64,000 nucleotides of DNA from Dorea_D sp963559605. Its GTDB lineage: Bacteria; Bacillota; Clostridia; Lachnospirales; Lachnospiraceae. Below, one piece after another: positions 8,820 through 17,838 of the stretch. Each line of letters opens with the position of its first letter. The stretch's first letter is position 1. The notes under the pieces were generated by a model, which ran no database searches, had not been told where the DNA came from, and worked only from the letters and a program-made list of their open reading frames with translations. The stretch lies in NCBI GenBank assembly GCA_963559605.1, contig CAUWLL010000011.1, forward strand, positions 6,510-70,509, read 5' to 3'. The translations under genes were made by a program, and so were the position numbers.

Positions 8820-9421
8820 AATTAGTAATGATTCGTCATGGTGCGACGCCTTCCAATAAAGAGCGTAGATACCTTGGCAGAACAGATGAAGGATTAAGCA
8901 AGGAAGGGGAGCAGACATTACAAGAAGCGAGGAATACCTATCCATACATTGATCACCTTTTTTCGAGTCCTATGAGACGTTGTACACAAACTGCCCGCAT
9001 CCTCTATCCTAAGCAAGAAATTTTTGAGATACCGGAATGGGTGGAAATAGATTTTGGAGATTTTGAAGGAAAAAATCATGTGGAATTAAAGGAAAATGAA
9101 TACTATCAGAAGTGGATTGACAGTAATGGTACATTGCCTTTTCCCAATGGAGAGAGTAGAGAAGATTTTATAGAACGCTGTAAACAAGGATTCTATAAAA
9201 TGCTATTACAACTGGAAAGCCAGAACCAAATGAACAGCGCTATGACAGTAGGGGTAGTGATACATGGTGGAACTATTATGTCTTTGTTGAGCACCTTTTG
9301 TGGCGGTGAATATTTTGATTATCAGGTAGCTAATGGCCAGGGCTATATTTGCACATTAAAAAAGGTACAGGGTCATCCTCAAATGGCAGAAGTTCAGAAA
9401 ATAGGACAAGATAGATTGTGA
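8792..9421 (+). CDS. cobC: Histidine phosphatase, probable alpha-ribazole phosphatase CobC
   Basis: A 209-residue member of the histidine phosphatase superfamily. The phosphohistidine motif is MIRHGATPSNKE, the second-histidine region is VGVVIHGGTIMSLL, and the family block DFGDFEGKNHVEL is present. In B12 loci such proteins remove phosphate from alpha-ribazole phosphate or from cobalamin 5'-phosphate. Start 8792 is the first ATG and overlaps the preceding gene; ATG 8828 (MIRHG) would be a shorter alternative but would crop the first strand. The superfamily is certain; the substrate is inferred from the operon. Confidence 0.87.
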   Translation: MWNRSEDQIKLVMIRHGATPSNKERRYLGRTDEGLSKEGEQTLQEARNTYPYIDHLFSSPMRRCTQTARILYPKQEIFEIPEWVEIDFGDFEGKNHVELKENEYYQKWIDSNGTLPFPNGESREDFIERCKQGFYKMLLQLESQNQMNSAMTVGVVIHGGTIMSLLSTFCGGEYFDYQVANGQGYICTLKKVQGHPQMAEVQKIGQDRL

Positions 9422-9429
9422 GGAAGTAA

Positions 9430-10404
9430 ATGAAATATCATATATTGGCTTTTTTCTTTGGGTTTCTTTTGGATTTACTCTTGGGTGATCCCTGCTGGTT
9501 GCCTCATCCTATACGCTTGATAGGCAGTTTGATAAGTGTGGTGGAAAAGAAACTTTTGGGTGGATGGACGGAGAAAGACCATAAAAAGGAATTAAAAAAA
9601 GGAGCATGGTTAGTTTTTTGGGTGCTTTTTATCACGGTTAGTGTATCTGTGATGCTTATAGTTGGAGCTTATAGTATTTATCCCTATTTGGGCATTTTGG
9701 CAGAGACGATTATGACTTATCAGATTTTGGCAACCAAATGTCTTAGGGTGGAGAGTATGAAAGTCTATCATTGTTTGCAGACAGAAGGGGTGGACGCGGC
9801 AAGAAAGGCTGTTTCTATGATCGTTGGCAGAGATACATTTGTTTTAGACGAAGCGGGTGTTGCTAAAGCTGCGATTGAAACTGTGGCAGAAAATACCTCT
9901 GATGGTGTGATAGCTCCCATGCTATATACTGCGTTAGGAGGTCCTATATTAGGTTTTTTCTACAAGGCTGTGAATACCATGGATTCTATGGTGGGGTATA
10001 AGAATGAAAAGTATCTGTATTTTGGAAGAGCAGCCGCAAAGTTGGATGACCTGGTTAATTACATACCAGCCAGAATTAGTGCCTATCTTATGATATGTGC
10101 ATCCTTTATAGGCGGCAAAGATTATAGTGGGAGGCATGCCTATAAAATATATAAGCGGGACAATCAGAAGCATGCCAGTCCTAATGCAGCGCAGACAGAA
10201 TCAGTATGTGCCGGAGCATTGGGAATCCGGTTGGCAGGGGATGCCTGCTATTTTGGAAAAATAGTAAAAAAACCATTTGTAGGTGACGCATGTAGAGACG
10301 TAGAGTATGAGGATATAAAAAGAGTAAATAAGTTAATGTATATGACTTCATTGTTGTGTGAAATAATTTGTTTAACATTGATGGTGGTCGTAATTTATTT
10401 ATAG
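9430..10404 (+). CDS. cbiB: Adenosylcobinamide-phosphate synthase CbiB
   Basis: A 324-residue integral membrane enzyme that attaches (R)-1-amino-2-propanol phosphate to adenosylcobyric acid. The N-terminal FLLDLLLGDPCWLPHPIRLIG is characteristic, as are ETVAENTSDGVIAPMLYTALGGP and NTMDSMVGYKNEKYLYFG. Several transmembrane segments are evident. It follows cobC by 8 bases behind a GAGGAAG site and precedes cobD, whose product makes its aminopropanol phosphate substrate. Confidence 0.95.
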   Translation: MKYHILAFFFGFLLDLLLGDPCWLPHPIRLIGSLISVVEKKLLGGWTEKDHKKELKKGAWLVFWVLFITVSVSVMLIVGAYSIYPYLGILAETIMTYQILATKCLRVESMKVYHCLQTEGVDAARKAVSMIVGRDTFVLDEAGVAKAAIETVAENTSDGVIAPMLYTALGGPILGFFYKAVNTMDSMVGYKNEKYLYFGRAAAKLDDLVNYIPARISAYLMICASFIGGKDYSGRHAYKIYKRDNQKHASPNAAQTESVCAGALGIRLAGDACYFGKIVKKPFVGDACRDVEYEDIKRVNKLMYMTSLLCEIICLTLMVVVIYL

Positions 10405-10422
10405 AAGGGAAGTGAGTGACTG

Positions 10423-11454
10423 TTGCAGAGCATACATGGCGGAGATATTTATACAAATAGAGTGAAACTGGACTTTTCTGTTAATGTGAATCCCCTTGGA
10501 ATACCAAAAAGGGTAGAAGATGCACTGCATCAGGCAGTGGTACGATGTCAGGAATATCCAGATATACGAGCATTTGAATTGAAAGAAGAAGTGGCAAAGC
10601 AGTTAGAAGTTCCAAAAGAATACTTATTATTTGGAAACGGCGCCTCAGAAGTTTTTATGGGGATTATGCATGCTCTTAAGCCAAGGAATGTTTTGATTCC
10701 GATACCTAGCTTTTACGGCTATCAATATGTGGCAGAAGCAGTGGAAAGTGAAATCCATTATTATTTTATGGAGAAAGAAAACTCTTTTTTGCCAGGCGAA
10801 GAGTTATTTGTGATGTTGACAGAAGACATAGACATTCTTTTTCTGGCGCATCCAAACAATCCAACGGGAAAACGATTGGAGTGCGACTACCTAAGAGAAG
10901 TGTTCGCTATATGTAGGGAGAAAGGGATCTATGTTATTTTGGATGAGTGTTTTATTTCTTTTTGTGAAGGGGAGGTCTCCTTTGTATCTGAAATAGAGGA
11001 ATATCCAAATTTACTTTTGGTACAGGCTTTCACAAAAATATACGCGATCCCCGGAGTAAGACTGGGATTTTTGGTTAGTAGTAATAAAGGACTAATACAG
11101 AAAATTGCAAGGCAACTTCCGGAGTGGAATTTATCTGTTTTTGCACAGAAGGCAGGAATAGCGTGTGTAAAGGAAAAAGCATTTGTAGTACAAACGGTAA
11201 AGTATGTGCAGAAAGAGAGAGCATTTTTAACTGAGCAACTGCAAAAGATGGGGCTAGAAGTTTTTGCTGGAGAGGGAAATTTCATTTTAGTTTATACAGA
11301 GAAACCTTTGTATGAGTTATTGCTGGAAAGAGGAATTTTAATAAGAGATTGTCAGAATTTTAAAGGATTAGTAAAAGGTTATTATCGGATTGCAGTAAAA
11401 AACAGAGAAGAAAACAAAATATTACTAAGAGAGATAGGTGAATGTCTTGCATAA
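10423..11454 (+). CDS. cobD: L-threonine-O-3-phosphate decarboxylase CobD
   Basis: A 343-residue fold-type I PLP enzyme that makes aminopropanol phosphate for CbiB. It has LDFSVNVNPLGIP near the start, AHPNNPTGKRL in the substrate region, ILDECFISF for the cofactor aspartate, and AFTKIYAIPGVRLGF, whose Lys should bind PLP and Arg the phosphate. The protein begins with TTG at 10423 behind GAAGGGAAGTGAG; no in-frame ATG gives a full N-terminus. The last 17 bases overlap cbiC. Histidinol-phosphate aminotransferase is the close relative; the operon makes CobD the better call. Confidence 0.92.
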   Translation: MQSIHGGDIYTNRVKLDFSVNVNPLGIPKRVEDALHQAVVRCQEYPDIRAFELKEEVAKQLEVPKEYLLFGNGASEVFMGIMHALKPRNVLIPIPSFYGYQYVAEAVESEIHYYFMEKENSFLPGEELFVMLTEDIDILFLAHPNNPTGKRLECDYLREVFAICREKGIYVILDECFISFCEGEVSFVSEIEEYPNLLLVQAFTKIYAIPGVRLGFLVSSNKGLIQKIARQLPEWNLSVFAQKAGIACVKEKAFVVQTVKYVQKERAFLTEQLQKMGLEVFAGEGNFILVYTEKPLYELLLERGILIRDCQNFKGLVKGYYRIAVKNREENKILLREIGECLA

Positions 11455-12085
11455 TATAGAGCGTTTATTGCCGGAAGAAATTGAAAAAAGAAGTTTTGAG
11501 ATTATCTCTAAGGAGTTGGAGGAACAAGGGATAAAAATACCAAAAGAACAGGAAATGGTAACGAAAAGGGTTATTCATACCAGTGCGGATTTTGATTATA
11601 CAAAAACACTTGTGTTTTCGAAAAATGCAGTACAGATTGCAAAGGAGTTAATAATAAGTGGAGCTGATATTGTGACAGATACAAATATGGCACTAGCAGG
11701 AATCAATAAGAAAATTTTGGCAAGATTTGGTGGAGAAGCACATTGTTTTATGGCAGATGCGGAGGTTGCACGAATAGCAAAGGAGAGAGGCACGACTCGT
11801 GCAACAATCAGTATGGAGATGGCTTCTATGCTAAATAAGCCAGTAATTTTCGCCATAGGTAATGCACCTACTGCATTGATTCAGCTATATAAGATGATGC
11901 GGGAAGGAATATGGAAACCGGCATTTATTATTGGTGTGCCGGTTGGCTTTGTGAATGTGGAAGCGGCAAAGGAATTGATCATAGGAACAGAAGTACCACA
12001 TATTGTGAATCGGGGAAGAAAAGGCGGTAGTAATGTGGCAGCAGCAATCTGTAATGCGCTACTGTATGAATTGGGCAGAGATTAG
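11438..12085 (+). CDS. cbiC: Cobalt-precorrin-8 methylmutase CbiC
   Basis: A 215-residue isomerase that moves the C-11 methyl group to C-12 on the way to cobyrinic acid. The catalytic histidine is H47 in RVIHTSADFDY. TDTNMALAGINK, FAIGNAPTALIQL and GVPVGFVNVEAAKE are standard CbiC/CobH blocks. Length is normal. It overlaps the end of cobD and is followed closely by cbiD. Confidence 0.95.
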   Translation: MNVLHNIERLLPEEIEKRSFEIISKELEEQGIKIPKEQEMVTKRVIHTSADFDYTKTLVFSKNAVQIAKELIISGADIVTDTNMALAGINKKILARFGGEAHCFMADAEVARIAKERGTTRATISMEMASMLNKPVIFAIGNAPTALIQLYKMMREGIWKPAFIIGVPVGFVNVEAAKELIIGTEVPHIVNRGRKGGSNVAAAICNALLYELGRD

Positions 12086-12111
12086 GAAGCGCAAGGCGCT
12101 GGAGGAAGGTT

Positions 12112-13248
12112 ATGAGATATGGCTTTACGACCGGAAGCTGTGCGGCTGCAGCATCGAAAGCGGCTGCATATATGCTATTAACCGGAAAGAGAAAAACAGA
12201 AATTACCATAGAAACGCCCAAAGGAATCCCATATACAGCGCAGCTTATTGATATTGTCAGGAGTGAGAAGGAAGTAAGCTGTGCAGTGGAAAAAGACGGA
12301 GGTGGCGATCCAGATATTACCACAGGGACATTGATTTATGCAAAAGTTTCCTATAGCGCTTTATCCTTGGACGAAAAGCAGGGGAGTCCGCGAATTGTAA
12401 TAGATGGAGGAATTGGGGTAGGAAGAGTTACGAAACCTGGTCTGGATCAGCCTGTAGGAAATGCTGCAATTAATCGTGTACCAAGAGAAATGATAGAAAA
12501 AGAAGTGTTACAGGTATGTTCTCTGGTGGATTACAAGGGGAGTATTATGGTGGAGATTTTCGTCCCAGAAGGAGAATGCCTGGCAGAGCATACTTTTAAT
12601 CCAAGGCTTGGAATTGTGAGTGGCATATCCATACTGGGAACTAGTGGGATTGTAGAACCTATGAGTAATCAGGCAATTTTAGATACTATCAAAGTAGAGT
12701 TAAACCAGAGAAAGGCGCAAGGCTTTTCTTATGTAGCGGTTTCTCCGGGAAATTACGGACTGGATTTTATAAAGAAAACCTATGGATATGATTTGGAAAA
12801 AAGCGTAAAATGCAGTAATTTTATTGGAGATACTATAGATATGGCAGTGGGATTAGGATTTCAAAAAATGTTACTTACCGGTCATATCGGAAAATTAATT
12901 AAAGTGTCAGGAGGTATCATGAACACCCATTCTAAAGAAGGGGATTGTAGAATGGAACTGCTTGTGTCATCAGCCGTAAAATGTGGAGTGCAAGTAAAAT
13001 ATCTGAATCAGATACTGGAATGTGTAACTACGGAAGAAGCAGTACGCATCTTAGCTATGTGTGGAAAGAGGCAGGAAGTAATGGATTATGCGATGGAGCG
13101 CATTTGTTACTATTTGAATAAACGGACAAAAGGAAAAATGAAGATAGATTGTGTCATGTATGCCAATGAATTTGGAGAATTAGCAAAGAGTAAGGGGGTA
13201 TCAGAATGGTTTTCTTTGTTGGAGCAGGAACAGGAGCAGCAGATTTAA
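12112..13248 (+). CDS. cbiD: Cobalt-precorrin-5B C1-methyltransferase CbiD
   Basis: A 378-residue SAM-dependent enzyme specific to the anaerobic B12 route. The start YGFTTGSCAAAASKAA and the internal GGIGVGRVTKPGL, SILGTSGIVEPMSN and LLTGHIGKLIKVSGGIMNTHS are clear family signatures. It sits behind a GGAGGAAGGTT site. Its last 43 bases overlap cbiF. A reading frame at 12033 covering the same start in another phase is a shadow. Confidence 0.96.
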   Translation: MRYGFTTGSCAAAASKAAAYMLLTGKRKTEITIETPKGIPYTAQLIDIVRSEKEVSCAVEKDGGGDPDITTGTLIYAKVSYSALSLDEKQGSPRIVIDGGIGVGRVTKPGLDQPVGNAAINRVPREMIEKEVLQVCSLVDYKGSIMVEIFVPEGECLAEHTFNPRLGIVSGISILGTSGIVEPMSNQAILDTIKVELNQRKAQGFSYVAVSPGNYGLDFIKKTYGYDLEKSVKCSNFIGDTIDMAVGLGFQKMLLTGHIGKLIKVSGGIMNTHSKEGDCRMELLVSSAVKCGVQVKYLNQILECVTTEEAVRILAMCGKRQEVMDYAMERICYYLNKRTKGKMKIDCVMYANEFGELAKSKGVSEWFSLLEQEQEQQI

Positions 13249-13964
13249 TAACAGTAAGAGGAATGCATTTGCTTAAGCAGGCAGATATAATTATCTATGC
13301 CGGTTCCTTAGTGAATCCAGAGCTTTTACAATATGCAAAGTCGGACTGTGAGATTTATAACAGTGCTAAAATGACTTTGGACGAAGTGATAGATATTATG
13401 CAGAAAGCAGAGGGGCAGAATAAAAAGATCGTTCGGCTGCATACCGGTGATCCAAGTATTTATGGAGCAGTAAGGGAACAAATGGATGAATTAGACGCAT
13501 TAGGAATTGCTTATGAAAGTTGTCCGGGAGTCAGCGCTTGTTTCGGAGCAGCTGCCTCTCTTAATTTGGAATATACCTTGCCGGAGGTTTCACAGTCTTT
13601 GATCATTACCCGTATGGAAGGAAAAACCAAAGTGCCGGACAAAGAGTGCATCGAAAGCTTTGCGGCACATCAGACATCCATGGCAATTTATTTAAGTGCG
13701 GGGATGCTAGGAGAACTAAGCAAGAGGCTGATAGCAGGTGGCTACCGAGCGGATACCCCGGCAGCAATTGTGTATAAGGCAACCTGGCCGGAGGAAGAAA
13801 GCTATATTTGTACTATTGGAAGTCTGGAAGAAACGGCGACGGTACATGGGATTACAAAAACAGCACTGATATTAGTGGGTGACGTGATAGCACATCGGGG
13901 ATATGAAAAGTCAAGATTGTATGCTCCCGATTTTTCTACAGAATTCAGACAGGCAAAGGAATAG
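13206..13964 (+). CDS. cbiF: Cobalt-precorrin-4 C11-methyltransferase CbiF
   Basis: A 252-residue SAM-dependent tetrapyrrole methylase. It opens with VFFVGAGTGAADLITVRG (the glycine-rich SAM loop), then HTGDPSIYGAVREQMDEL and the typical PGVSACFGAAASLNLEYTLPEVSQ, which separates CbiF/CobM from other methylases of the family. The start lies inside cbiD behind a GTAAGGGGG site, so the overlap is credible. It acts between CbiH and CbiG/CbiD in the pathway. Confidence 0.95.
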   Translation: MVFFVGAGTGAADLITVRGMHLLKQADIIIYAGSLVNPELLQYAKSDCEIYNSAKMTLDEVIDIMQKAEGQNKKIVRLHTGDPSIYGAVREQMDELDALGIAYESCPGVSACFGAAASLNLEYTLPEVSQSLIITRMEGKTKVPDKECIESFAAHQTSMAIYLSAGMLGELSKRLIAGGYRADTPAAIVYKATWPEEESYICTIGSLEETATVHGITKTALILVGDVIAHRGYEKSRLYAPDFSTEFRQAKE

Positions 13965-13968
13965 CTTT

Positions 13969-15042
13969 ATGGATATTAGAATTATTAGTTTTACAGAAAA
14001 AGGAATAAGGTTGTCGCAAAGAGTAGCAGAGATTCTGAGTGATGACAATGTAGAACTTTTTACAAAATGTTCTGTGATAAAGGAGAGGAAAAACCTGCCC
14101 ATGATACAATATGCAGAAGAAAGCATGGTGGAGTGGGCAGGAAAACAGATGGCAGAAACATACACGCTACTCTTTATAGGAGCCTGCGGGATTGCAGTCA
14201 GAGCGATTGCACCGTGTGTTGTAAATAAGTTGCATGATAGCGCTGTTCTGGTAATGGATGAAGGAGGAAATTATATTATTCCAATTCTTTCTGGGCATGT
14301 GGGAGGAGCGAATGAAATAGCAGAAAAGATTGCTACAGAAATGGGGGCTATTCCTGTAATTACAACGGCAACGGATATAAACGGTAAATTTGCAGTGGAT
14401 TTATTTGCGAAAAGAAATGGGTTACATATTGAGAATAGAGATGGAATTGCGAAGGTGTCGTCTAAAGTGTTGGCTGGAAAAGAGATTCACTTGGCAGTAG
14501 AGCAGGGGCATTTGGATGAGAATATCAGTATACCGGAAGAGATTATACTTTCAGAATTTCAAATTATGCCAGATCGGACGGCAGATGTGGTAATTACCAC
14601 AAAAGCTAGTGGAAAGGGAGCATTATTAACCTTAAAACCACAAGAATACATGATTGGCATAGGATGTAAAAAAGGGAAAAAAGAAGAAGAAATAAATCAT
14701 TTTATCTTAAAAAATTTGGATGGTTCAGGGGTTTCTGTGGAACAGATCATGGCAGTGGTGTCCATAGATAAGAAAAAGGATGAGGCAGGATTGGTTGCAT
14801 GGTGCAAGAAAAGACAAATTCCTTTTTGGACTTATACTGCAGAGCAGTTACAGCAGCTGGAAGGTGATTTTAGTGCTTCTGACTTTGTAAGGAAACAGAT
14901 CGGGGTGGATAATGTGTGCGAGCGGGCGGCACTTTTTGCTTGCCAGGATGGTGGTAGCCTTGTATATAAAAAGCATGCAGAGAATGGTATGACCATTGCC
15001 ATTGCGAAAAGAGAATGGAGAATTGGGTTTGATGAAAAGTAA
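13969..15042 (+). CDS. cbiG: Cobalt-precorrin-5A hydrolase CbiG
   Basis: CbiG opens the delta-lactone ring and releases acetaldehyde to allow ring contraction. ATG 13969 is preferred because AAAGGA lies at correct spacing and the family starts with a short strand like MDIRIISFTEKG; an upstream frame from 13903 overlaps cbiF. The 357-residue product has LLFIGACGIAVRAIAPCV, GHVGGANEIAEKIA and TTATDINGKFAVD in the N and central parts and IGIGCKKGKKEEEINH at the start of the CobE-like C-terminal domain. Normal two-part CbiG layout. Confidence 0.94.
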   Translation: MDIRIISFTEKGIRLSQRVAEILSDDNVELFTKCSVIKERKNLPMIQYAEESMVEWAGKQMAETYTLLFIGACGIAVRAIAPCVVNKLHDSAVLVMDEGGNYIIPILSGHVGGANEIAEKIATEMGAIPVITTATDINGKFAVDLFAKRNGLHIENRDGIAKVSSKVLAGKEIHLAVEQGHLDENISIPEEIILSEFQIMPDRTADVVITTKASGKGALLTLKPQEYMIGIGCKKGKKEEEINHFILKNLDGSGVSVEQIMAVVSIDKKKDEAGLVAWCKKRQIPFWTYTAEQLQQLEGDFSASDFVRKQIGVDNVCERAALFACQDGGSLVYKKHAENGMTIAIAKREWRIGFDEK

Positions 15043-15799
15043 GATATATATTATAGGAATGGGGCCGGGAAAAGAAGAAATGATGACAGGAGAAGCAGTT
15101 TGGGCATTGGAGAATTCAGATGTTATCATTGGATACACCACATATGTGAAGTTGCTTGGGGAGCGTTTTGCCGGAAAAGAAATGATGACGACACCCATGC
15201 GGCAGGAAACTGAGCGCTGCAGACTATGCTTTGAAGAAGCAGCCAAAGGAAAGCAGGTAGCATTGATTTGCAGTGGAGATGCAGGAATTTATGGGCTGGC
15301 ATCCTTGATGTACGAAATGGGGAAAGACTATCCGGAAATGGAACTCATTGTAGTGCCTGGTATTACTGCAGCGAGCGGTGGAGCAGCAGTTTTGGGAGCG
15401 CCACTTAATCATGATTTTTGTGTAATTAGTTTAAGTGATTTGCTTACACCTTGGGAGAAAATAGAGAAACGGCTGATTGCTGCGGCAGAGGGTGATTTTG
15501 CCATAGCAATTTATAATCCGTCCAGTCATAAAAGAAAAGATTATCTAATGAGAGCCTGTGATATTCTGCTTCGTGTGATAGAAGAGGAAAGACCTTGTGG
15601 ATTTGTAGAGAATATAGGTAGGGAAGGGACAAGGGCAGTAACTTGCACCTTGAAAGAATTAAAAGAAACACAGGTGAATATGTTCACTACGGTTTTTATA
15701 GGCAATTCCGGGTCGGAATTTATAAACGGAAAACTGATTACGAAACGAGGTTATCAAATTGAAAGAAATATTGATATTTGCAGGAACAACGGAAAGTAG
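15032..15799 (+). CDS. cbiH: Cobalt-factor III C17-methyltransferase CbiH
   Basis: A 255-residue SAM-dependent methylase (ring contraction, C-17 methylation). ATG 15032 gives KSKIYIIGMGPGKEEMMTGEA, the normal family start, with a GGAG 11 bases upstream; a TTG start at 14996 would add 12 residues that look non-native. CSGDAGIYGLASLMYEM, PGITAASGGAAVLGAPLNHD and AIYNPSSHKRKDYLM are the CbiH/CobJ signatures. Its end overlaps the next gene by 41 bases. Confidence 0.94.
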   Translation: MKSKIYIIGMGPGKEEMMTGEAVWALENSDVIIGYTTYVKLLGERFAGKEMMTTPMRQETERCRLCFEEAAKGKQVALICSGDAGIYGLASLMYEMGKDYPEMELIVVPGITAASGGAAVLGAPLNHDFCVISLSDLLTPWEKIEKRLIAAAEGDFAIAIYNPSSHKRKDYLMRACDILLRVIEEERPCGFVENIGREGTRAVTCTLKELKETQVNMFTTVFIGNSGSEFINGKLITKRGYQIERNIDICRNNGK

Positions 15800-17807
15800 A
15801 GAGTTGTCAGATTGTTTGGTGGGGGCAGGAATAGCACATACCCTATGCGTAGCCACGGAATATGGGGAAATTGTACTAAAGGAAAATTCCCTTGTAAAAG
15901 TCCATAAAGGCAGAATGAATCAGGAAGAAATGAAGAGATATATTGAAACAGGCAATTTTGGTGCAGTGGTGGATGCCACTCATCCTTATGCAGAAGTGGT
16001 AACGCAGAATATCAAAAATGGCATGCAGGATATGGATATACCTTATTTGCGTTTAAAGAGAGAAAGCAATGTAACCAGCTCTTATAAAAAAATACACTAT
16101 TTTAAAGATAGCGTTTCCTGTGCCAAGGCTTTAGAAAAAACAGACGGAAATATTTTGCTCACAACAGGCAGTAAGGAACTTTCTGTTTTTGCTAAATTTA
16201 TTGATCGAAAGGAAAGGCTGTATGTACGAGTTTTACCGGGAATAGAGAGCTTGCAACTTTGTATGGATTATGGAATTGTAGGTAAGCAAATTTTAGCGTT
16301 GCAGGGACCATTCTCTACACAGATGAATGAAGCGATGCTTAGGCAGTATCAGATAAAGGGGCTGGTGACAAAGGCAAGCGGAAATGCAGGGGGATATCAG
16401 GAAAAATTGGATGCGGCACAAAACCTAGGGATTCCGGTATTTGTTATCAGTTGTCCAGCCGAACAGGAATGCTATACTTTTGAAGAAGTTTGCGAGCAAC
16501 TGGAAAAGATTTGTGGTCAGGTGATCAAGAGAAAAGCCGGGATTCATATAACTCTTGCGGGCATTGGTATGGGGAATCGGGATTGTCTTACGAAAGAGGT
16601 TGAAAAGGCAATCGCAGAAGCAGATATTTTGCTTGGAGCAGACAGAATGATCGTGGGATATCAGCCCAAAATAGAGAAGATGCCATATTATACCGCGGAG
16701 CAGATTATTCCCTATTTGGAGAAAATATCAAAAGTGATGGGGGGGAGTGATGAAAAAAAAGTAGTGATTCTTTTTTCAGGAGATACTGGCTTTTACAGTG
16801 GCTGTCAGAAGTTGCATGACGCATTGCTAAGGGAGATAGATGGTGGCAGATTGCAGGCGAGCGTTACTGTTATGCCGGGAATTTCTTCAGTTGCTTATTT
16901 GGCGGCTTGTATGGGGGAGAATTATCAGGATGCGGCAATTTGTAGTATGCATGGGAAAGAATTGCCTGATTTAGTTAAGAGAATTCGCAGGGAAAAGAAG
17001 ACTTTTTTGTTGATGTCAGGGCTGAAAGATATTCATAAAGTGGGAGAATTATTATTGGAGGCCAGATTGGAGGATTGTTCAGTGATAGTTGGATATCAGT
17101 TATCATACCACGAACAACAGATTCTGGAACTGAATCCGAAAGAGTGTTTAAAATTGCAGGGGGATGGTTTGTATACTTGTTGTATCAAAAATCCTAAGCC
17201 TGAAAGAACAATGCTGACGCATGGGAAGACAGATGGGGAATTTATACGGGATAAGGTGCCTATGACAAAAGAGGAGGTAAGAGAAGTAAGTATCTGCAAG
17301 TTAAAATTATATGGAGGCGCGGTGGTATATGACATTGGAAGCGGAACAGGTTCCATTGCAGTGGAGATTGCCGGACTTTCTGATGAGATTAAGGTGTTTG
17401 CTGTGGAATATAAGGAGAAAGCATTTTCTTTGATTGCTCAAAATAAAGAGAAGTTTGAGCTTAATAATATAGAAATTGTTTCAGGCAAAGCCCCAGATGG
17501 ATTGGAAGAATTGCCTGTTCCCACGCATGCTTTTATCGGTGGAAGCGGTGGGAGAATGAAAGAAATCCTTTCCGCATTATATCAAAAGAATTCTCAAATG
17601 CGCGTTGTAATCAATGCAATCAGTATGGAAACTATTTGTGAAATGAGAGAGATTTTATCCGCGTTTTCCATTCAAAATGAGGATGTAGTACAAATGCAGG
17701 TAAGCAGGGCAAAGCGTGTTGGGGCGTATCATTTGATGCAGGCGGAAAATCCTGTGTGGATTTGTGCATTTGATTTTGTGGATAAGAAACCGGAGGGGAT
17801 GTTGTAG
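15759..17807 (+). CDS. CbiJ-CbiE-CbiT triple fusion
   Basis: A 682-residue polypeptide joining three pathway steps. Residues 1 to about 255 are CbiJ (cobalt-precorrin-6A reductase): LIFAGTTESRELSD, VVDATHPYAEVVTQNI, ALQGPFSTQMNEAM. From about 263 is CbiE (C5-methyltransferase): HITLAGIGMGNRDCLTKEV and FSGDTGFYSGCQKL. From about 490 is CbiT (C15-methyltransferase/decarboxylase): VPMTKEEVREVSI and the SAM loop DIGSGTG at 525-531. Translation probably begins at TTG 15759 (ACGAGG upstream). CbiE-CbiT fusions (CobL-type) are common; the CbiJ addition gives direct channelling of 6A to 8. Confidence 0.93.
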   Translation: MKEILIFAGTTESRELSDCLVGAGIAHTLCVATEYGEIVLKENSLVKVHKGRMNQEEMKRYIETGNFGAVVDATHPYAEVVTQNIKNGMQDMDIPYLRLKRESNVTSSYKKIHYFKDSVSCAKALEKTDGNILLTTGSKELSVFAKFIDRKERLYVRVLPGIESLQLCMDYGIVGKQILALQGPFSTQMNEAMLRQYQIKGLVTKASGNAGGYQEKLDAAQNLGIPVFVISCPAEQECYTFEEVCEQLEKICGQVIKRKAGIHITLAGIGMGNRDCLTKEVEKAIAEADILLGADRMIVGYQPKIEKMPYYTAEQIIPYLEKISKVMGGSDEKKVVILFSGDTGFYSGCQKLHDALLREIDGGRLQASVTVMPGISSVAYLAACMGENYQDAAICSMHGKELPDLVKRIRREKKTFLLMSGLKDIHKVGELLLEARLEDCSVIVGYQLSYHEQQILELNPKECLKLQGDGLYTCCIKNPKPERTMLTHGKTDGEFIRDKVPMTKEEVREVSICKLKLYGGAVVYDIGSGTGSIAVEIAGLSDEIKVFAVEYKEKAFSLIAQNKEKFELNNIEIVSGKAPDGLEELPVPTHAFIGGSGGRMKEILSALYQKNSQMRVVINAISMETICEMREILSAFSIQNEDVVQMQVSRAKRVGAYHLMQAENPVWICAFDFVDKKPEGML

Positions 17808-17838
17808 ATGCTAAGGTTGGAAAGGAGTGGTGTCTGAA

